64,000 nucleotides of DNA from Pseudonocardia sp. N23 (GCF_002583555.1 NZ_BEGX01000114.1:520997-584996), one strand, 5' to 3'. Counted from the first letter of the stretch, positions 36,720 through 49,594 are shown. Notes: a model not told the origin generated them from the sequence alone. Translations and numbers: made by a program.

Positions 36720-37616
36720 TCAGGCGGCGCAGAGCTTCTCGGTCGTGAGGTCCGCCGCCGGCAGGTTCGCCTGGGTGAACCCGAACGGCTGGGCGATCGC
36801 CACCCACTGGCCGTTCTTGTGCAGGGTGTCGAGCGCGGTGTCGAACGCCTGCACGAGCGGGCCGTCGGCCTTGCGGAACACGAACCCGCCCGCGGAGACG
36901 ACCGGCTGACCACCCTGGACCGGGTCGAAGCTCTCGGTGACCTCGACGTTCGCCGAACGGTTCTTGGTGACGAGCCACTTCAGCGAGATGTCGGTGAGCG
37001 CGGCCGCGCCGACCCGGCCTGCGGTGACGGCCTGCAGCAGCGCGTTCTGGTCGGGGAAGACCTGGACATCGGCGTCGGGGACACCCGCGTCCTTGGCGTA
37101 GCCCTGCTCGACGGCCGCGCCGAGCACGGCGAGCTGCGCGTTCTTCGACGCCACGTCCTGGAACGTCGTGATCCCCTGCGGGTTGCCCTTGGGCACGAGG
37201 AACGCTGTCTTGGCCGAGTAGTCGGGGATCGAGAACGTGGCCTGCTGGCAGCGTGCCGGCGTGATGTTCATCCCGGCGCACACCATGTCGTACTGGTTGG
37301 CGTTCAGCGCCGGGATCAGCTGGCCGAACTCGACCTGCTCGGCCTCGACGTCGTTGATCCCGATCGACTTCAGCACCGCACGTGCGACCTCCGGGGCCTC
37401 GCCGGTGACCTTGCCGCTCGCGTCGGTGAAGCCGTAGGGCTCCTCGCCCGCGATCCCGATCTTGATCCTGCCTGCACCGCGCGCGGTGTCGAGGACGTTC
37501 CCGCCCGCACCGGTGCTGGTGCACGCCGAGATCAGCGCGGGTCCACCGAGGACCACGGCACCTGCCACTGCGCTGCGTCGGAAGAACTCCCGCCTGCTCC
37601 ACGTCCTGCCGGTCAT
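36720..37616 (-). CDS. ehuB: Ectoine/hydroxyectoine-type solute-binding lipoprotein
   Basis: A 298-residue family 3 binding protein. The N-terminus SRREFFRRSAVAGAVVLGG is Tat-like and ends in the lipobox ISAC. The mature part begins IKIGIAGEEPYGFTDASG and has YDMVCAGMNITPARCQQATF and QPFGFTQANLPAADLTTEKL, features I associate with EhuB. It would deliver compatible solutes (ectoine or hydroxyectoine) for osmoprotection or as nutrient; another polar amino acid is the alternative. The ATG has AGGAG upstream. It heads the operon ehuB-C-D-A. Confidence 0.86.
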   Translation of the reverse strand: MTGRTWSRREFFRRSAVAGAVVLGGPALISACTSTGAGGNVLDTARGAGRIKIGIAGEEPYGFTDASGKVTGEAPEVARAVLKSIGINDVEAEQVEFGQLIPALNANQYDMVCAGMNITPARCQQATFSIPDYSAKTAFLVPKGNPQGITTFQDVASKNAQLAVLGAAVEQGYAKDAGVPDADVQVFPDQNALLQAVTAGRVGAAALTDISLKWLVTKNRSANVEVTESFDPVQGGQPVVSAGGFVFRKADGPLVQAFDTALDTLHKNGQWVAIAQPFGFTQANLPAADLTTEKLCAA

Positions 37617-37690
37617 GTCGACTCCTCGGTGCTCGCGCGTCGGTGGGCCTGTGCGCGCGGCACCCTCGAGGAGACACCGCCGCCGATCCG

Positions 37691-37696
37691 AACCTA
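37691..37696 (-). promoter_or_regulatory. Candidate -10 TAGGTT for the ehuBCDA operon
   Basis: On the minus strand TAGGTT lies 75 bases before the ehuB ATG, giving a short leader that holds the ribosome site. A small inverted repeat GGTCG-TTATC-CGACC (37733-37747) is 37 bases further upstream. Confidence 0.35.
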
Positions 37697-37890
37697 GGGG
37701 CTCGCCCGGCGCGCCACCCGATGCCGATCGAGGGTCGTTATCCGACCGCAATCGCCTCCTCGACCGGTACCGAACGTTCACCCGATCGGAGGCCATGAAG
37801 TCCTTTCGAGGCGGGTATCACCCCTGTCGACGTGTGGCCGGCGGAGCTGCCCGGGCGGCCCCGGGAGCCGGGATGGGCCATGATGCGGTC

Positions 37891-38736
37891 ATGGTCGTAC
37901 GCATCGCCGGACTCCCCGTCCTCGGGCCCTCCGACGTCCTCGCCGGGGCCCGTGCGGTGGCCGCCTGGACCGAGGACGCCGTCGGCGTCGCGGGTGAGCT
38001 GCCGGAGCGCGCCGGGCGCCTGCTCGACGGCGCGGAGGCGCTGATCGGGCGCATCACCGGGATCGCCGACCGCGTCGACGGGCTGCTCGACCGCGTGGAC
38101 GGCAGCGTGGACTCCGTCGACGCGATGCTGGCCGAGGTCGGTGGCGTCGTCTCCCGGACGTCGTCGATCGTCGCGACGGCCGACGAGCTGGTCGCGGCCG
38201 TCTCCGGGGTCGCCGACCAGGCCGAGCACACCGTGCGCACCGCGGGCGCGGTCGCCGCCGAGGCGGAGACGATCGTGCGGACCGCCGGCTCCGTCGCGAC
38301 GGAGGCGGCCACCGTCGTCGGTGCCGCGTCCGGGGTGGCGCAGCAGGCCGGCGAGGTCGTCGACGGTGCGGCGCTCGTCGCCCGCCGGGCCGGCGACATC
38401 GTCGACTCGGCCGCGGCGACCTCCGACGGGGCGCAGGAGATCCTGGCCACCTGGAAGCCGCTGTCGGCCCGGGCGGCGCCGTTGGCGCGCAAGTTCGTCG
38501 AGGAGCTCTCGGAGGACGAGGTGCGCGCCGCGATCCGGCTCGTCGACCACCTGCCGCAGCTCACCGAGCACCTCGAGAACGACATCATGCCGATCCTGAC
38601 GACGCTCGACCGTGTCGGACCCGACGTCCACGAGCTGCTCGACGTGCTCAAGGAGGTCCGGCAGGCGATCCAGGGCGTGCCGGGGTTCTCGTTCTTCCGC
38701 CGCCGCGGCGAGGAGAAGGCGGAAGAGGAGTCGTGA
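37891..38736 (+). CDS. Helical/coiled-coil protein with Ala-Val-Asp repeats
   Basis: A 281-residue protein with no recognised enzymatic motif. From about residue 35 to 190 it is one long amphipathic helical region with near-heptad repeats of Ala, Val, Asp and Thr (for example RVDGLLDRVDGSVDSVDAML), resembling the coiled part of methyl-accepting or apolipoprotein-like proteins but lacking a transmembrane segment. The C-terminus contains LSEDEVRAAIRLVDHLPQLTEHLENDIMPIL and ends in a charged EEKAEEES. ATGs at 37891 and 37873 are both possible. It converges on the ethylmalonyl-CoA mutase gene with only seven bases between the stops. Confidence 0.6.
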   Translation: MVVRIAGLPVLGPSDVLAGARAVAAWTEDAVGVAGELPERAGRLLDGAEALIGRITGIADRVDGLLDRVDGSVDSVDAMLAEVGGVVSRTSSIVATADELVAAVSGVADQAEHTVRTAGAVAAEAETIVRTAGSVATEAATVVGAASGVAQQAGEVVDGAALVARRAGDIVDSAAATSDGAQEILATWKPLSARAAPLARKFVEELSEDEVRAAIRLVDHLPQLTEHLENDIMPILTTLDRVGPDVHELLDVLKEVRQAIQGVPGFSFFRRRGEEKAEEES

Positions 38737-38743
38737 GTGGCGT

Positions 38744-40735
38744 TCAGAGGCCGTGGGCCTCGCGCACCAGCGTCACGATCGCATCCATCATCTCGGTCAG
38801 CCGGTAGTCCTTCGGCGTGAAGACGGCCGCAACACCCTTGTCCCGCAACGCCTTCGCGTCGGCGTCGGGGATGATGCCGCCGACGACGACAGGTACGTCG
38901 TCGGCACCCGCTGCGCGCAACCCGTCGACCACCGCGGGCACGACCTCCAGGTGCGAGCCCGACAGCACCGACAGCCCGACGACGTGCACGCCTTCCTGCA
39001 CCGCGGCGGCCACGATCTCCGACGGCGTGAGCCGGATGCCCTGGTAGATCACCTCGAAGCCGACGTCGCGGGCGCGCACGGCGACCTGCTCGGCGCCGTT
39101 GGAATGCCCGTCGAGACCCGGCTTGCCGACGAGCATGCGCAGCCGCTCCCCGATCTCCTCGCCCGCGGCCTTCACCCGGGCCCTGACCTCGCCGATCTCG
39201 GAGGCGGCCTCGCCCGACGCGACCGCGGCCGAGACCCCGGTCGGGGCGCGGAACTCGCCGAAGATGCCGCGCAGCGCACCGGACCACTCCCCCGTGGTCA
39301 CCCCGGCCTTGGCACAGGCGATGGAGGCGTCCATGAGGTTGGCATCGGTCTTGGCGGCGTCGCGCAGCGCGTCGAGGGCGGCGTCGACGGCCGGCTGGTC
39401 GCGCTGGGCGCGCCAGGCCACGATCGCCTCGACGGCGGCGGCCTCCGTGGCGGGGTCGACGGTCTCGATGGCCGCCGCGCCCTCGGCCTGCAGCGGGCTC
39501 GGTTCGGTGGTGTCGAACCTGTTGACGCCGACGACGACGTCCTCGCCCGACTCCATCCGCCGCCGCCGCTCGGCGAGCGCGCTGACCAGCTCGCCCTTCA
39601 TGTAGCCGGACTCGGTCGCCGCGACGGCCCCGCCCATCTCCTGGACGCGGTCGATCTCGGCGCGGGCGGACTCGACGAGCTCGGTCACCTTGGCCTCGAC
39701 GACCCGGCTGCCGTCGAAGATGTCCTCGTACTCGAGCAGGTCGGTCTCGTACGCGAGCACCTGCTGCATGCGCAGCGCCCACTGCTGGTCCCAGGGCCGC
39801 GGCAGGCCCAGCGCCTCGTTCCAGGCGGGGAGCTGGATGGCGCGGGCCCGGGCGTCGCGCGACAGCGTCACCGCGAGCATCTCCAGCACGATCCGTTGGA
39901 CGTTGTTCTCCGGCTGGGCCTCGGTGAGCCCGAGGGAGTTGACCTGCACGCCGTAGCGGAGCCGTCGCTGCGTGGGGTTGTCGACGCCGTAGCGCTCCAG
40001 AGTGATCTCGTCCCACAGCCGGCCCAGCGCGCGCAGCTTGCACATCTCCTCGACGAACCGCAGCCCGGCGTTGACGAAGAACGAGATGCGCCCGACGACG
40101 TCGCCGAACTTCTCGGCCGGGACCTGACCGGAGTCGCGGACGGCGTCGAGCACGGCGATGGCTGTCGACAGCGCGTAGGCGAGCTCCTGCGCGGGTGTGG
40201 CCCCGGCCTCCTGCAGGTGGTAGCTGCAGATGTTGATCGGGTTCCACTTGGGGATGTTCGCGACGGACCAGGCGATGGTGTCGGAGATGAGCCGCATGCT
40301 CGGCGCGGGCGGGAACACGTAGGTCCCGCGGGAGAGGTACTCCTTGACGATGTCGTTCTGCGTCGTGCCTGCGAGGGTGGCGCGCGGGGCGTCGTGCTCG
40401 TCGGCGACGGCGACGTAGAGCGCCAGCATCCACATAGCGGGGGCGTTGATGGTCATCGAGGTGTTGGCCTCGGCCATCGGGATGCCGTCGAACAGTGTGC
40501 GCATGTCGCCGATGTGGCTGACCGGCACGCCGACCTTGCCGACCTCACCCTTGGCGAGCTCGTCGTCGGGGTCGTAGCCGGTCTGGGTGGGCAGGTCGAA
40601 CGCGACCGACAGGCCCGTCTGCCCCTTGGCGAGGTTGCGGCGGTAGAGCTCGTTGGACTTCTCGGCCGACGAGTGCCCGGCGTAGGTGCGGATCACCCAG
40701 GGGCGGTCGCGCTCGTGGTCGGTCGGGTACGGCAC
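38744..40735 (-). CDS. ecm: Ethylmalonyl-CoA mutase (adenosylcobalamin dependent)
   Basis: A 663-residue single-chain mutase. The catalytic TIM barrel begins DRPWVIRTYAGHSSAEKSNE and GLSVAFDLPTQTGYD, which match the MeaA/Ecm branch rather than the large methylmalonyl-CoA mutase subunit. The C-terminal B12 domain has GLDGHSNGAEQ with the D-x-H-x2-G base-off motif near residues 541-546, then SVLSGSH and VVVGGIIP. It converts (2R)-ethylmalonyl-CoA to (2S)-methylsuccinyl-CoA. The GTG start has GGAGG five to six bases upstream. It pairs functionally with ccr, mce, meaB and the adenosyltransferase in this window. Methylmalonyl- or isobutyryl-CoA mutase are less likely alternatives. Confidence 0.9.
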   Translation of the reverse strand: MPYPTDHERDRPWVIRTYAGHSSAEKSNELYRRNLAKGQTGLSVAFDLPTQTGYDPDDELAKGEVGKVGVPVSHIGDMRTLFDGIPMAEANTSMTINAPAMWMLALYVAVADEHDAPRATLAGTTQNDIVKEYLSRGTYVFPPAPSMRLISDTIAWSVANIPKWNPINICSYHLQEAGATPAQELAYALSTAIAVLDAVRDSGQVPAEKFGDVVGRISFFVNAGLRFVEEMCKLRALGRLWDEITLERYGVDNPTQRRLRYGVQVNSLGLTEAQPENNVQRIVLEMLAVTLSRDARARAIQLPAWNEALGLPRPWDQQWALRMQQVLAYETDLLEYEDIFDGSRVVEAKVTELVESARAEIDRVQEMGGAVAATESGYMKGELVSALAERRRRMESGEDVVVGVNRFDTTEPSPLQAEGAAAIETVDPATEAAAVEAIVAWRAQRDQPAVDAALDALRDAAKTDANLMDASIACAKAGVTTGEWSGALRGIFGEFRAPTGVSAAVASGEAASEIGEVRARVKAAGEEIGERLRMLVGKPGLDGHSNGAEQVAVRARDVGFEVIYQGIRLTPSEIVAAAVQEGVHVVGLSVLSGSHLEVVPAVVDGLRAAGADDVPVVVGGIIPDADAKALRDKGVAAVFTPKDYRLTEMMDAIVTLVREAHGL

Positions 40736-40758
40736 CGGACACCTCCGCCATCGGACTG

Positions 40759-40782
40759 CCAACGCGGTTGGGATACCACGCA
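40759..40782 (-). promoter_or_regulatory. Shared promoter block with inverted repeat upstream of ecm
   Basis: CCAAC-GCG-GTTGG (40759-40771) is an inverted repeat that overlaps GGGATACCACGCA (40770-40782). The same 13 bases, also next to an inverted repeat and on the same strand, lie upstream of the 3-hydroxybutyryl-CoA dehydrogenase gene at 23149-23161. On the coding strand the block carries TGGTATCCC as a possible extended -10. Confidence 0.6.
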
Positions 40783-40835
40783 GCACCTGTCGGGAAACTA
40801 CGCGAGCGGCGGGGATCCGGGAAGGTCCGACTCGC

Positions 40836-41663
40836 TCACACCCGGTGGTACCGGGCGTCGAACGCGCAGAACACCCCGAACGAGGCCAGCCCCAGCGCCG
40901 CGACGACGAGCAGCACCGACCCGTACGGCTGGGCGGCCAGCGTCTTCAGCGCGGCGTCGAGACCGTTGGCCTCCTCCGGCTTGAACCGCACCGCCGCGAC
41001 GACGACCAGCACGCCGACCAGCGCCGTCACCGCCCCCTTCGCGATCGTGCCGATCTGCCCGCTGCGCACCGCGGTCTCCCGCGCCCGCTTGTCCGCGGGC
41101 AGCACCATGTCGTCGGTGAACGACTTCTTCCAGCCACGCACTGCGGTCACCACGCCGACCACCACGACGACGAGGCCCGCGATGCCGACGATCCACTGCC
41201 CGCCCGGCCAGCCCAGCACACCCGCCGCGGCCTGCTGCCCGCCGCCGCCCGACGACCCGCCCAGCGCCGTCCGCACCGCGAGCACCGTCAACGACGCGAA
41301 CACGACGGCCTTGGCGCCGCTGCCCACCCGCGACGCGAGCTGCTTCTTCGAGTCCGGCTGGTAGGAGAACCCCGCCACCGCCTCACCGGCCCGCCAGAAC
41401 ACGACCGCCACGAAGCCGACGGCCAGCACCCACAGCAGGATGCGGCCGACAGTGCCCTGCGCGAGCGTCTGGAACGCACCCGCCTGGTCGGTGCTCTGCC
41501 CGGACCCGCCGAACGCGAGCTGCAGCGCGAGCCATGCGATCAGCACGTGTGTGACGCCGTAGGCGAGGATGCCGACGCGCACCGCCACCTTCGCCGGTTC
41601 GCTCTGCGCGGCGTCGCGCACCGTTCCGGCGGCGTCGGACGCCGCACTCGACACATCGGCCAT
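40836..41663 (-). CDS. DUF1206 integral membrane protein
   Basis: A 275-residue protein with about six hydrophobic helices arranged as three similar helix pairs: RVGILAYGVTHVLIAWLALQ, then SRVGSGAKAVVFASLTVLAV, then IGTIAKGAVTALVGVLVVVA. This threefold repeat of ~70-90 residues is characteristic of DUF1206. Function is unknown. The ATG at 41663 has GGAGG seven bases upstream. The murA stop lies 76 bases upstream on the same strand; the promoter block of ecm follows downstream. Confidence 0.85.
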   Translation of the reverse strand: MADVSSAASDAAGTVRDAAQSEPAKVAVRVGILAYGVTHVLIAWLALQLAFGGSGQSTDQAGAFQTLAQGTVGRILLWVLAVGFVAVVFWRAGEAVAGFSYQPDSKKQLASRVGSGAKAVVFASLTVLAVRTALGGSSGGGGQQAAAGVLGWPGGQWIVGIAGLVVVVVGVVTAVRGWKKSFTDDMVLPADKRARETAVRSGQIGTIAKGAVTALVGVLVVVAAVRFKPEEANGLDAALKTLAAQPYGSVLLVVAALGLASFGVFCAFDARYHRV

Positions 41664-41739
41664 ACCGGGCCTCCAGGGTGGGGAGCCCGCAACCTCGCAC
41701 GATCCGTCCGGCCGCGCGACCGGGACTGCTCCGTCCGGC

Positions 41740-43008
41740 TCAGCCCTCGTCCGAAACCGTGACCCGTTCGATGTCGGCGCCGAGCCCCGACAGGTTCTCG
41801 ACGAACCGCGGGTAACCGCGGTCGATGTGCTCGACGTCCCAGACCACGGTCTCGCCGTCGGCACACAGGCCCGCGAGCACGAGCCCGGCACCCGCCCGGA
41901 TGTCGCTGGCCCACACCGGCGCGCTGGAGAGCCGCGGCACGCCGCGGACGACGGCGTGGTGGCCGTCGGTGCGGGCGTCGGCACCGAGGCGGACCATCTC
42001 CTCCACGAACCGGAAGCGGCCCTCGAAGACGTTCTCCGTGATCATCGACGTGCCGTCGGCGACCGCGGACAGGGCGATCGCCATCGGCTGCAGGTCGGTG
42101 GCGAAGCCCGGGTAGGGCAGCGTCACGAAGTCGACGGCACGGGCGCGGCCGTCCATCGTCACCGTGAAGCCGTCGGCGTGCGGCGCGACCTGCGCGCCCG
42201 CCGAGCCCAGCTTGTCGAGGACGAGCTCCAGGTGGTGCGGATCGACGCCGCGGACGTCGACGTGCCCACCCGTCATCGCGGCGGCGAACGCCCAGGTGGC
42301 GCCCACGATCCGGTCGCCGATGACGCGGTGGTGGGCCGGGGCGAGGCTCGTCACCCCGTGCACCGTCAGCGTCGACGAGCCCGCGCCGTCGATCTTCGCG
42401 CCCATCCGCTGCAGCATCGTGCACAGGTCGACGATCTCGGGCTCGCGGGCGGCGTTGTCGATGATCGTGGTGCCCTCGGCGAGCACGGCCGCCATGAGGA
42501 TGTTCTCGGTGGCGCCGACGCTGGGGAAGTCGAGCCAGATCTGGGCGCCGTGCAGCTCCTCGGCGTGGGCGACGACGCGCCCGTGCTCGATCTCGGTGGT
42601 GGCGCCCAGCTTGCGCAGGCCACTCTGGTGCATGTCGAGCGGGCGCGAGCCGATCGCGTCGCCGCCCGGCAGCGGGACGACGGCGCGGCGGCAGCGGGCC
42701 ACCAGCGGGCCGAGCACGCACACCGAGGCGCGCAGCTTCGACACCGAGCGGTAATCGGCCTGCGCACCCGGGTCGGCGGGCACGTCGATCGTCACCGTCG
42801 CGCCGTCGACGACCACGGTGCAGCCCAGGCTGCGCAGCACGTCGGCCATCAGCGGGACGTCGAGGATCTCCGGACAGTTGGTCAGCACCGTGGTGCCCTC
42901 GGCGAGCAGCGCCGCCGCCATCAGCTTGAGCACGCTGTTCTTGGCGCCGACGACATCGACGGCGCCGTCGAGACGGGCGCCGCCACGGACCGCGAAATGC
43001 TCTGCCAC
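41740..43008 (-). CDS. murA: UDP-N-acetylglucosamine 1-carboxyvinyltransferase, Asp117 form
   Basis: A 422-residue EPT-fold enzyme that adds enolpyruvate from PEP to UDP-GlcNAc, the first committed step of peptidoglycan synthesis. [15 protein letters not shown] with the conserved Lys-Asn is at 21-35. The active-site loop reads [11 protein letters not shown]: residue 117 is Asp where most MurA enzymes have the fosfomycin-reactive Cys. Later signatures are [14 protein letters not shown] and [17 protein letters not shown] start with TAGCGT eight bases upstream. Divergent from the adenosyltransferase gene. Confidence 0.95.
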   Translation of the reverse strand: MAEHFAVRGGARLDGAVDVVGAKNSVLKLMAAALLAEGTTVLTNCPEILDVPLMADVLRSLGCTVVVDGATVTIDVPADPGAQADYRSVSKLRASVCVLGPLVARCRRAVVPLPGGDAIGSRPLDMHQSGLRKLGATTEIEHGRVVAHAEELHGAQIWLDFPSVGATENILMAAVLAEGTTIIDNAAREPEIVDLCTMLQRMGAKIDGAGSSTLTVHGVTSLAPAHHRVIGDRIVGATWAFAAAMTGGHVDVRGVDPHHLELVLDKLGSAGAQVAPHADGFTVTMDGRARAVDFVTLPYPGFATDLQPMAIALSAVADGTSMITENVFEGRFRFVEEMVRLGADARTDGHHAVVRGVPRLSSAPVWASDIRAGAGLVLAGLCADGETVVWDVEHIDRGYPRFVENLSGLGADIERVTVSDEG

Positions 43009-43016
43009 GGCCGAGG

Positions 43017-43022
43017 ACGCTA
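43017..43022 (-). promoter_or_regulatory. -10 hexamer TAGCGT for leaderless murA
   Basis: On the minus strand TAGCGT ends eight bases before the GTG at 43008. The divergent hexamer for the adenosyltransferase gene is 78 bases away. Confidence 0.5.
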
Positions 43023-43099
43023 TCTGCTCCCCCGTCCTGCCCCGCCCCCACCCCGTGGGCGTGTCGTCCCCGCCACAGTCCTGCGGCGCCGCGGACGGC

Positions 43100-43105
43100 T
43101 ACCGT
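43100..43105 (+). promoter_or_regulatory. -10 hexamer TACCGT for the leaderless adenosyltransferase gene
   Basis: TACCGT ends six bases before the ATG at 43112. Confidence 0.5.
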
Positions 43106-43111
43106 CGGACC

Positions 43112-43702
43112 ATGGCCGTGCACCTGACCAGGATCTACACCCGCACCGGTGACGACGGGACGACCGCGCTCGGCGACTTCAGCCGCGTGCACAAGACCGA
43201 TCCGCGGCTCGCGGCCTACGCCGACACCGACGAGGCGAACGCCGCGATCGGCGTCGCCGTCACCGTCGGCGGGCTCGACGAGGCGGTCCTCGCGCCGCTG
43301 CGCCAGATCCAGAACGACCTGTTCGACGTCGGCGCCGACCTGTGCTCGCCGATCGTCGAGAACCCCGAGTACCCGCCGCTGCGCATCACCGACGCCTACG
43401 TCGACCGCCTCGAGGGCTGGTGCGACGAGTTCAACGAGAGCCTGCCCAAGCTGGCGTCGTTCATCCTGCCCGGTGGCACCCCCGGCGCCGCGTACCTGCA
43501 CGTCGCGCGGACGGTGACCCGGCGCGCGGAGCGGTCGGTGTGGGCGCTGCTGGAGGTCGACGCGCAGCGGTCGAACCCGCTGACGGCCCGCTACCTCAAC
43601 CGGCTGTCGGACCTGCTGTTCATCCTCGGGCGCGTCGCCAACCCGGGCGGGGACGTGCTGTGGCAGCCGGGAGGCCCCCAAGCCGCCTCCGACGAGGCCT
43701 GA
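43112..43702 (+). CDS. Cob(I)alamin adenosyltransferase, PduO type
   Basis: A 196-residue PduO-family enzyme that transfers adenosyl from ATP to cob(I)alamin, giving adenosylcobalamin. The N-terminal ATP-binding signature TRTGDDGTTALGDFSRVHK is at 10-28. Helical-bundle motifs ADTDEANAAIG, LPGGTPGAAYLHVARTVTRRAER and YLNRLSDLLFILGR are present; the R-x-x-E/NRLSD pattern is typical of the active site between trimer subunits. It can load the ethylmalonyl-CoA mutase together with MeaB. Its close position beside murA is common in actinobacteria. Confidence 0.92.
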   Translation: MAVHLTRIYTRTGDDGTTALGDFSRVHKTDPRLAAYADTDEANAAIGVAVTVGGLDEAVLAPLRQIQNDLFDVGADLCSPIVENPEYPPLRITDAYVDRLEGWCDEFNESLPKLASFILPGGTPGAAYLHVARTVTRRAERSVWALLEVDAQRSNPLTARYLNRLSDLLFILGRVANPGGDVLWQPGGPQAASDEA

Positions 43703-43709
43703 GCCTGCC

Positions 43710-44165
43710 TCAGGAGGCCTGGCGGTAGCCCGTCGTCCGTCCGGGCGGGGCTGCCTCCAGCCACGCGAGGAAGCCCGTCAGGACGCCGGGGGCCATCGCC
43801 AGCTCCAGGTCCTCGCCGTGCGTGCGCAGCCGCAGTACCGACGTCGCGGTCGGGATCGCATAGGTCTCGACGGCCCGCGGCGGCCGCCGGTCGACGATCT
43901 GCAGGTCGGCGCGGTCCATCCGCAGCGTCGGGCCGAGCCGGACGCTGGTCAGGCGGTGCCAGGCGAACTCGTCGCCGTGGTAGCGGCCGACCCCGAAGTG
44001 CCAGCCCGCGACGTCGTCCCGCCCGTCGAACGCAGCAGGGCGGCGGCGCAGACACAGGTCCACGCCACCGCCCCGCATGAGTCGTACCCGCCGCACGGCG
44101 AACCAGCCGAGCAGCAGGCAGGCACACAGCAGAACGATCCCGACGACGATCGCAACCGTTCCCAC
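43710..44165 (-). CDS. DUF2550 membrane-anchored protein
   Basis: A 151-residue protein with one N-terminal transmembrane helix (~3-24, VAIVVGIVLLCACLLLGWFAV) and a soluble beta-rich rest with GGGVDLCLRR and WHFGVGRYHGDEFAWHRL. This is the DUF2550 pattern found immediately downstream of atpC in many actinobacteria. Function is unknown. The GTG start is 21 bases after the atpC stop, so it is probably the last gene of the ATP synthase transcript. Confidence 0.85.
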   Translation of the reverse strand: MGTVAIVVGIVLLCACLLLGWFAVRRVRLMRGGGVDLCLRRRPAAFDGRDDVAGWHFGVGRYHGDEFAWHRLTSVRLGPTLRMDRADLQIVDRRPPRAVETYAIPTATSVLRLRTHGEDLELAMAPGVLTGFLAWLEAAPPGRTTGYRQAS

Positions 44166-44186
44166 CGCGTGTGTCCCGCTACCGTG

Positions 44187-44567
44187 CTACTGCGCGCCGG
44201 CCGCCCTGAGCCGTGCCTCGGCTCGGGCCCGGGCCGCGGCGCCGGAGTCCTCCGACGCGTCGGCCCGGTCGAGCGCCGATCGTGCCCGGTCCACGTCGAT
44301 CTCCTCGGAGAGCTCTGCGAACTCCGCGAGGATCGACACGTGGTCCGGCGTGACCGACAGGAAGCCGCCGTGCACTGCGACCGTGGTCGACGTGCCGTCG
44401 GCCGCGTCGATGCGCACGACGCCGGCCTCCTCCAGCTGAGCCAGGGTCGGCTCGTGGCCGGGCAGCACGCCGATCTCGCCGACCGTGGTCCGGGCCAGCA
44501 CGAACGTCGAGCTGCCCGTCCAGATCTTCCGCTCGACCGATACGAGGTCGACCGTCATCTCCGCCAT
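44187..44567 (-). CDS. atpC: ATP synthase F1 subunit epsilon
   Basis: A 126-residue central-stalk subunit. The N-terminal beta-sandwich (~5-85) includes VEIG-type [14 protein letters not shown] and [23 protein letters not shown]; the C-terminal part is one helical stretch, shorter than in E. coli. It couples rotation to catalysis and can restrain hydrolysis. The ATG at 44567 has AAAGGG upstream and is 19 bases after the atpD stop. Last structural gene of the operon. Confidence 0.92.
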   Translation of the reverse strand: MAEMTVDLVSVERKIWTGSSTFVLARTTVGEIGVLPGHEPTLAQLEEAGVVRIDAADGTSTTVAVHGGFLSVTPDHVSILAEFAELSEEIDVDRARSALDRADASEDSGAAARARAEARLRAAGAQ

Positions 44568-44586
44568 GATGCCCTTTCCGGCCCCG

Positions 44587-47027
<2,441 letters not shown>

Positions 47028-47040
47028 CGGTCCCTACCCG

Positions 47041-48684
<1,644 letters not shown>

Positions 48685-48748
48685 GGCTCTCGTCTTTCCT
48701 TCTGTCGGTCGCGCAGTGCGCGTCGCGTGGGGGTGTGTCGGCCGTTGC

Positions 48749-49594
48749 TCAGGTCGGCAGTCCGCGGCGTGCGGCGGCCAGCCGGCCGGCCACACTGCCG
48801 TCGATCAGCTCGCCGCCGACCTGGACGACGAGTCCGCCGAGGACGTCGGGATCGTGCTCGACCTGCAGCGAGATCGGGCGGCCGTACAGCCGGCCCAGCG
48901 ACTCGGTCAGGCGCTGCTCCTGCTGCTCGCTCAGGGCGACCGCCGACCGCACGTGCGCGACGTAGCGGTCGCGACGGGCCGCGGCCAGCTCGGCGAGCTG
49001 ACCGGCGACCAGGTCCAGCGCGAGCACCCGCGGCGACCGCACTGCCTGCTCCAGCAGCGTGGTGGTGACCGCGGAGGCCTTGCCGCGCAGCAGCTCCGCG
49101 AGCAGAGCGGCCCGCTTGTCGGCGGGCGTGGTGCGATCGACGAGGAGCGCCGACAGCCGGGGCTCACGGTCCAGGACGCGGCCGAAGCGGAACAGCTGGT
49201 CCTCGACCTCGTCGAGGGTGCCGTCCTTCTCCGCCACACCGAGCACCGCGCGGCGGGCCAGCGCCTCGAGCGCCTCGACGAGGTCGATCGAGCGCGACCA
49301 GCGCGACGCCACCAGGTTGCTGACGAGGTCGAGCGCCGTGGCGCCGACCTTGCCGTCGAACAGCCGGCGGGCCAGCTCGGTCCGGGACTCGGCCGGGACC
49401 GACGGGTCCGCCAGGTGGCGGCGCAGCGTCGTCTCGGACTGCAGCAGCCGCTGGACGCTGAACAGGTCGTCGCCCAGCACCGCGAGGTCGGGACCCGCCG
49501 ACGCGTCGACGTGGGTGTCGAGCCTGCGGACCGCGTCGGCCAGCGCCTCACGGCTGGCCGACTGCAGCGTCGACTCGAGCGTCGACTCGGCCAT
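48749..49594 (-). CDS. atpH: ATP synthase F1 subunit delta
   Basis: A 281-residue peripheral-stalk subunit, longer than the ~180 residues of E. coli delta. The family C-terminus is clear: [20 protein letters not shown] and [23 protein letters not shown]. An N-terminal helical region begins [21 protein letters not shown]. The ATG overlaps the stop of the upstream b-type gene (ATGA). In mycobacteria the two corresponding proteins are fused into one b-delta chain, which the extra length here also recalls. Confidence 0.93.
   Translation of the reverse strand: MAESTLESTLQSASREALADAVRRLDTHVDASAGPDLAVLGDDLFSVQRLLQSETTLRRHLADPSVPAESRTELARRLFDGKVGATALDLVSNLVASRWSRSIDLVEALEALARRAVLGVAEKDGTLDEVEDQLFRFGRVLDREPRLSALLVDRTTPADKRAALLAELLRGKASAVTTTLLEQAVRSPRVLALDLVAGQLAELAAARRDRYVAHVRSAVALSEQQEQRLTESLGRLYGRPISLQVEHDPDVLGGLVVQVGGELIDGSVAGRLAAARRGLPT

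Noticed and set aside
40736-40835. A cobalamin riboswitch upstream of the B12-dependent mutase
   Set aside because: The gap is only 100 bases and I see no B12-box-like conserved stretch; the elements found are a palindrome and a promoter block.
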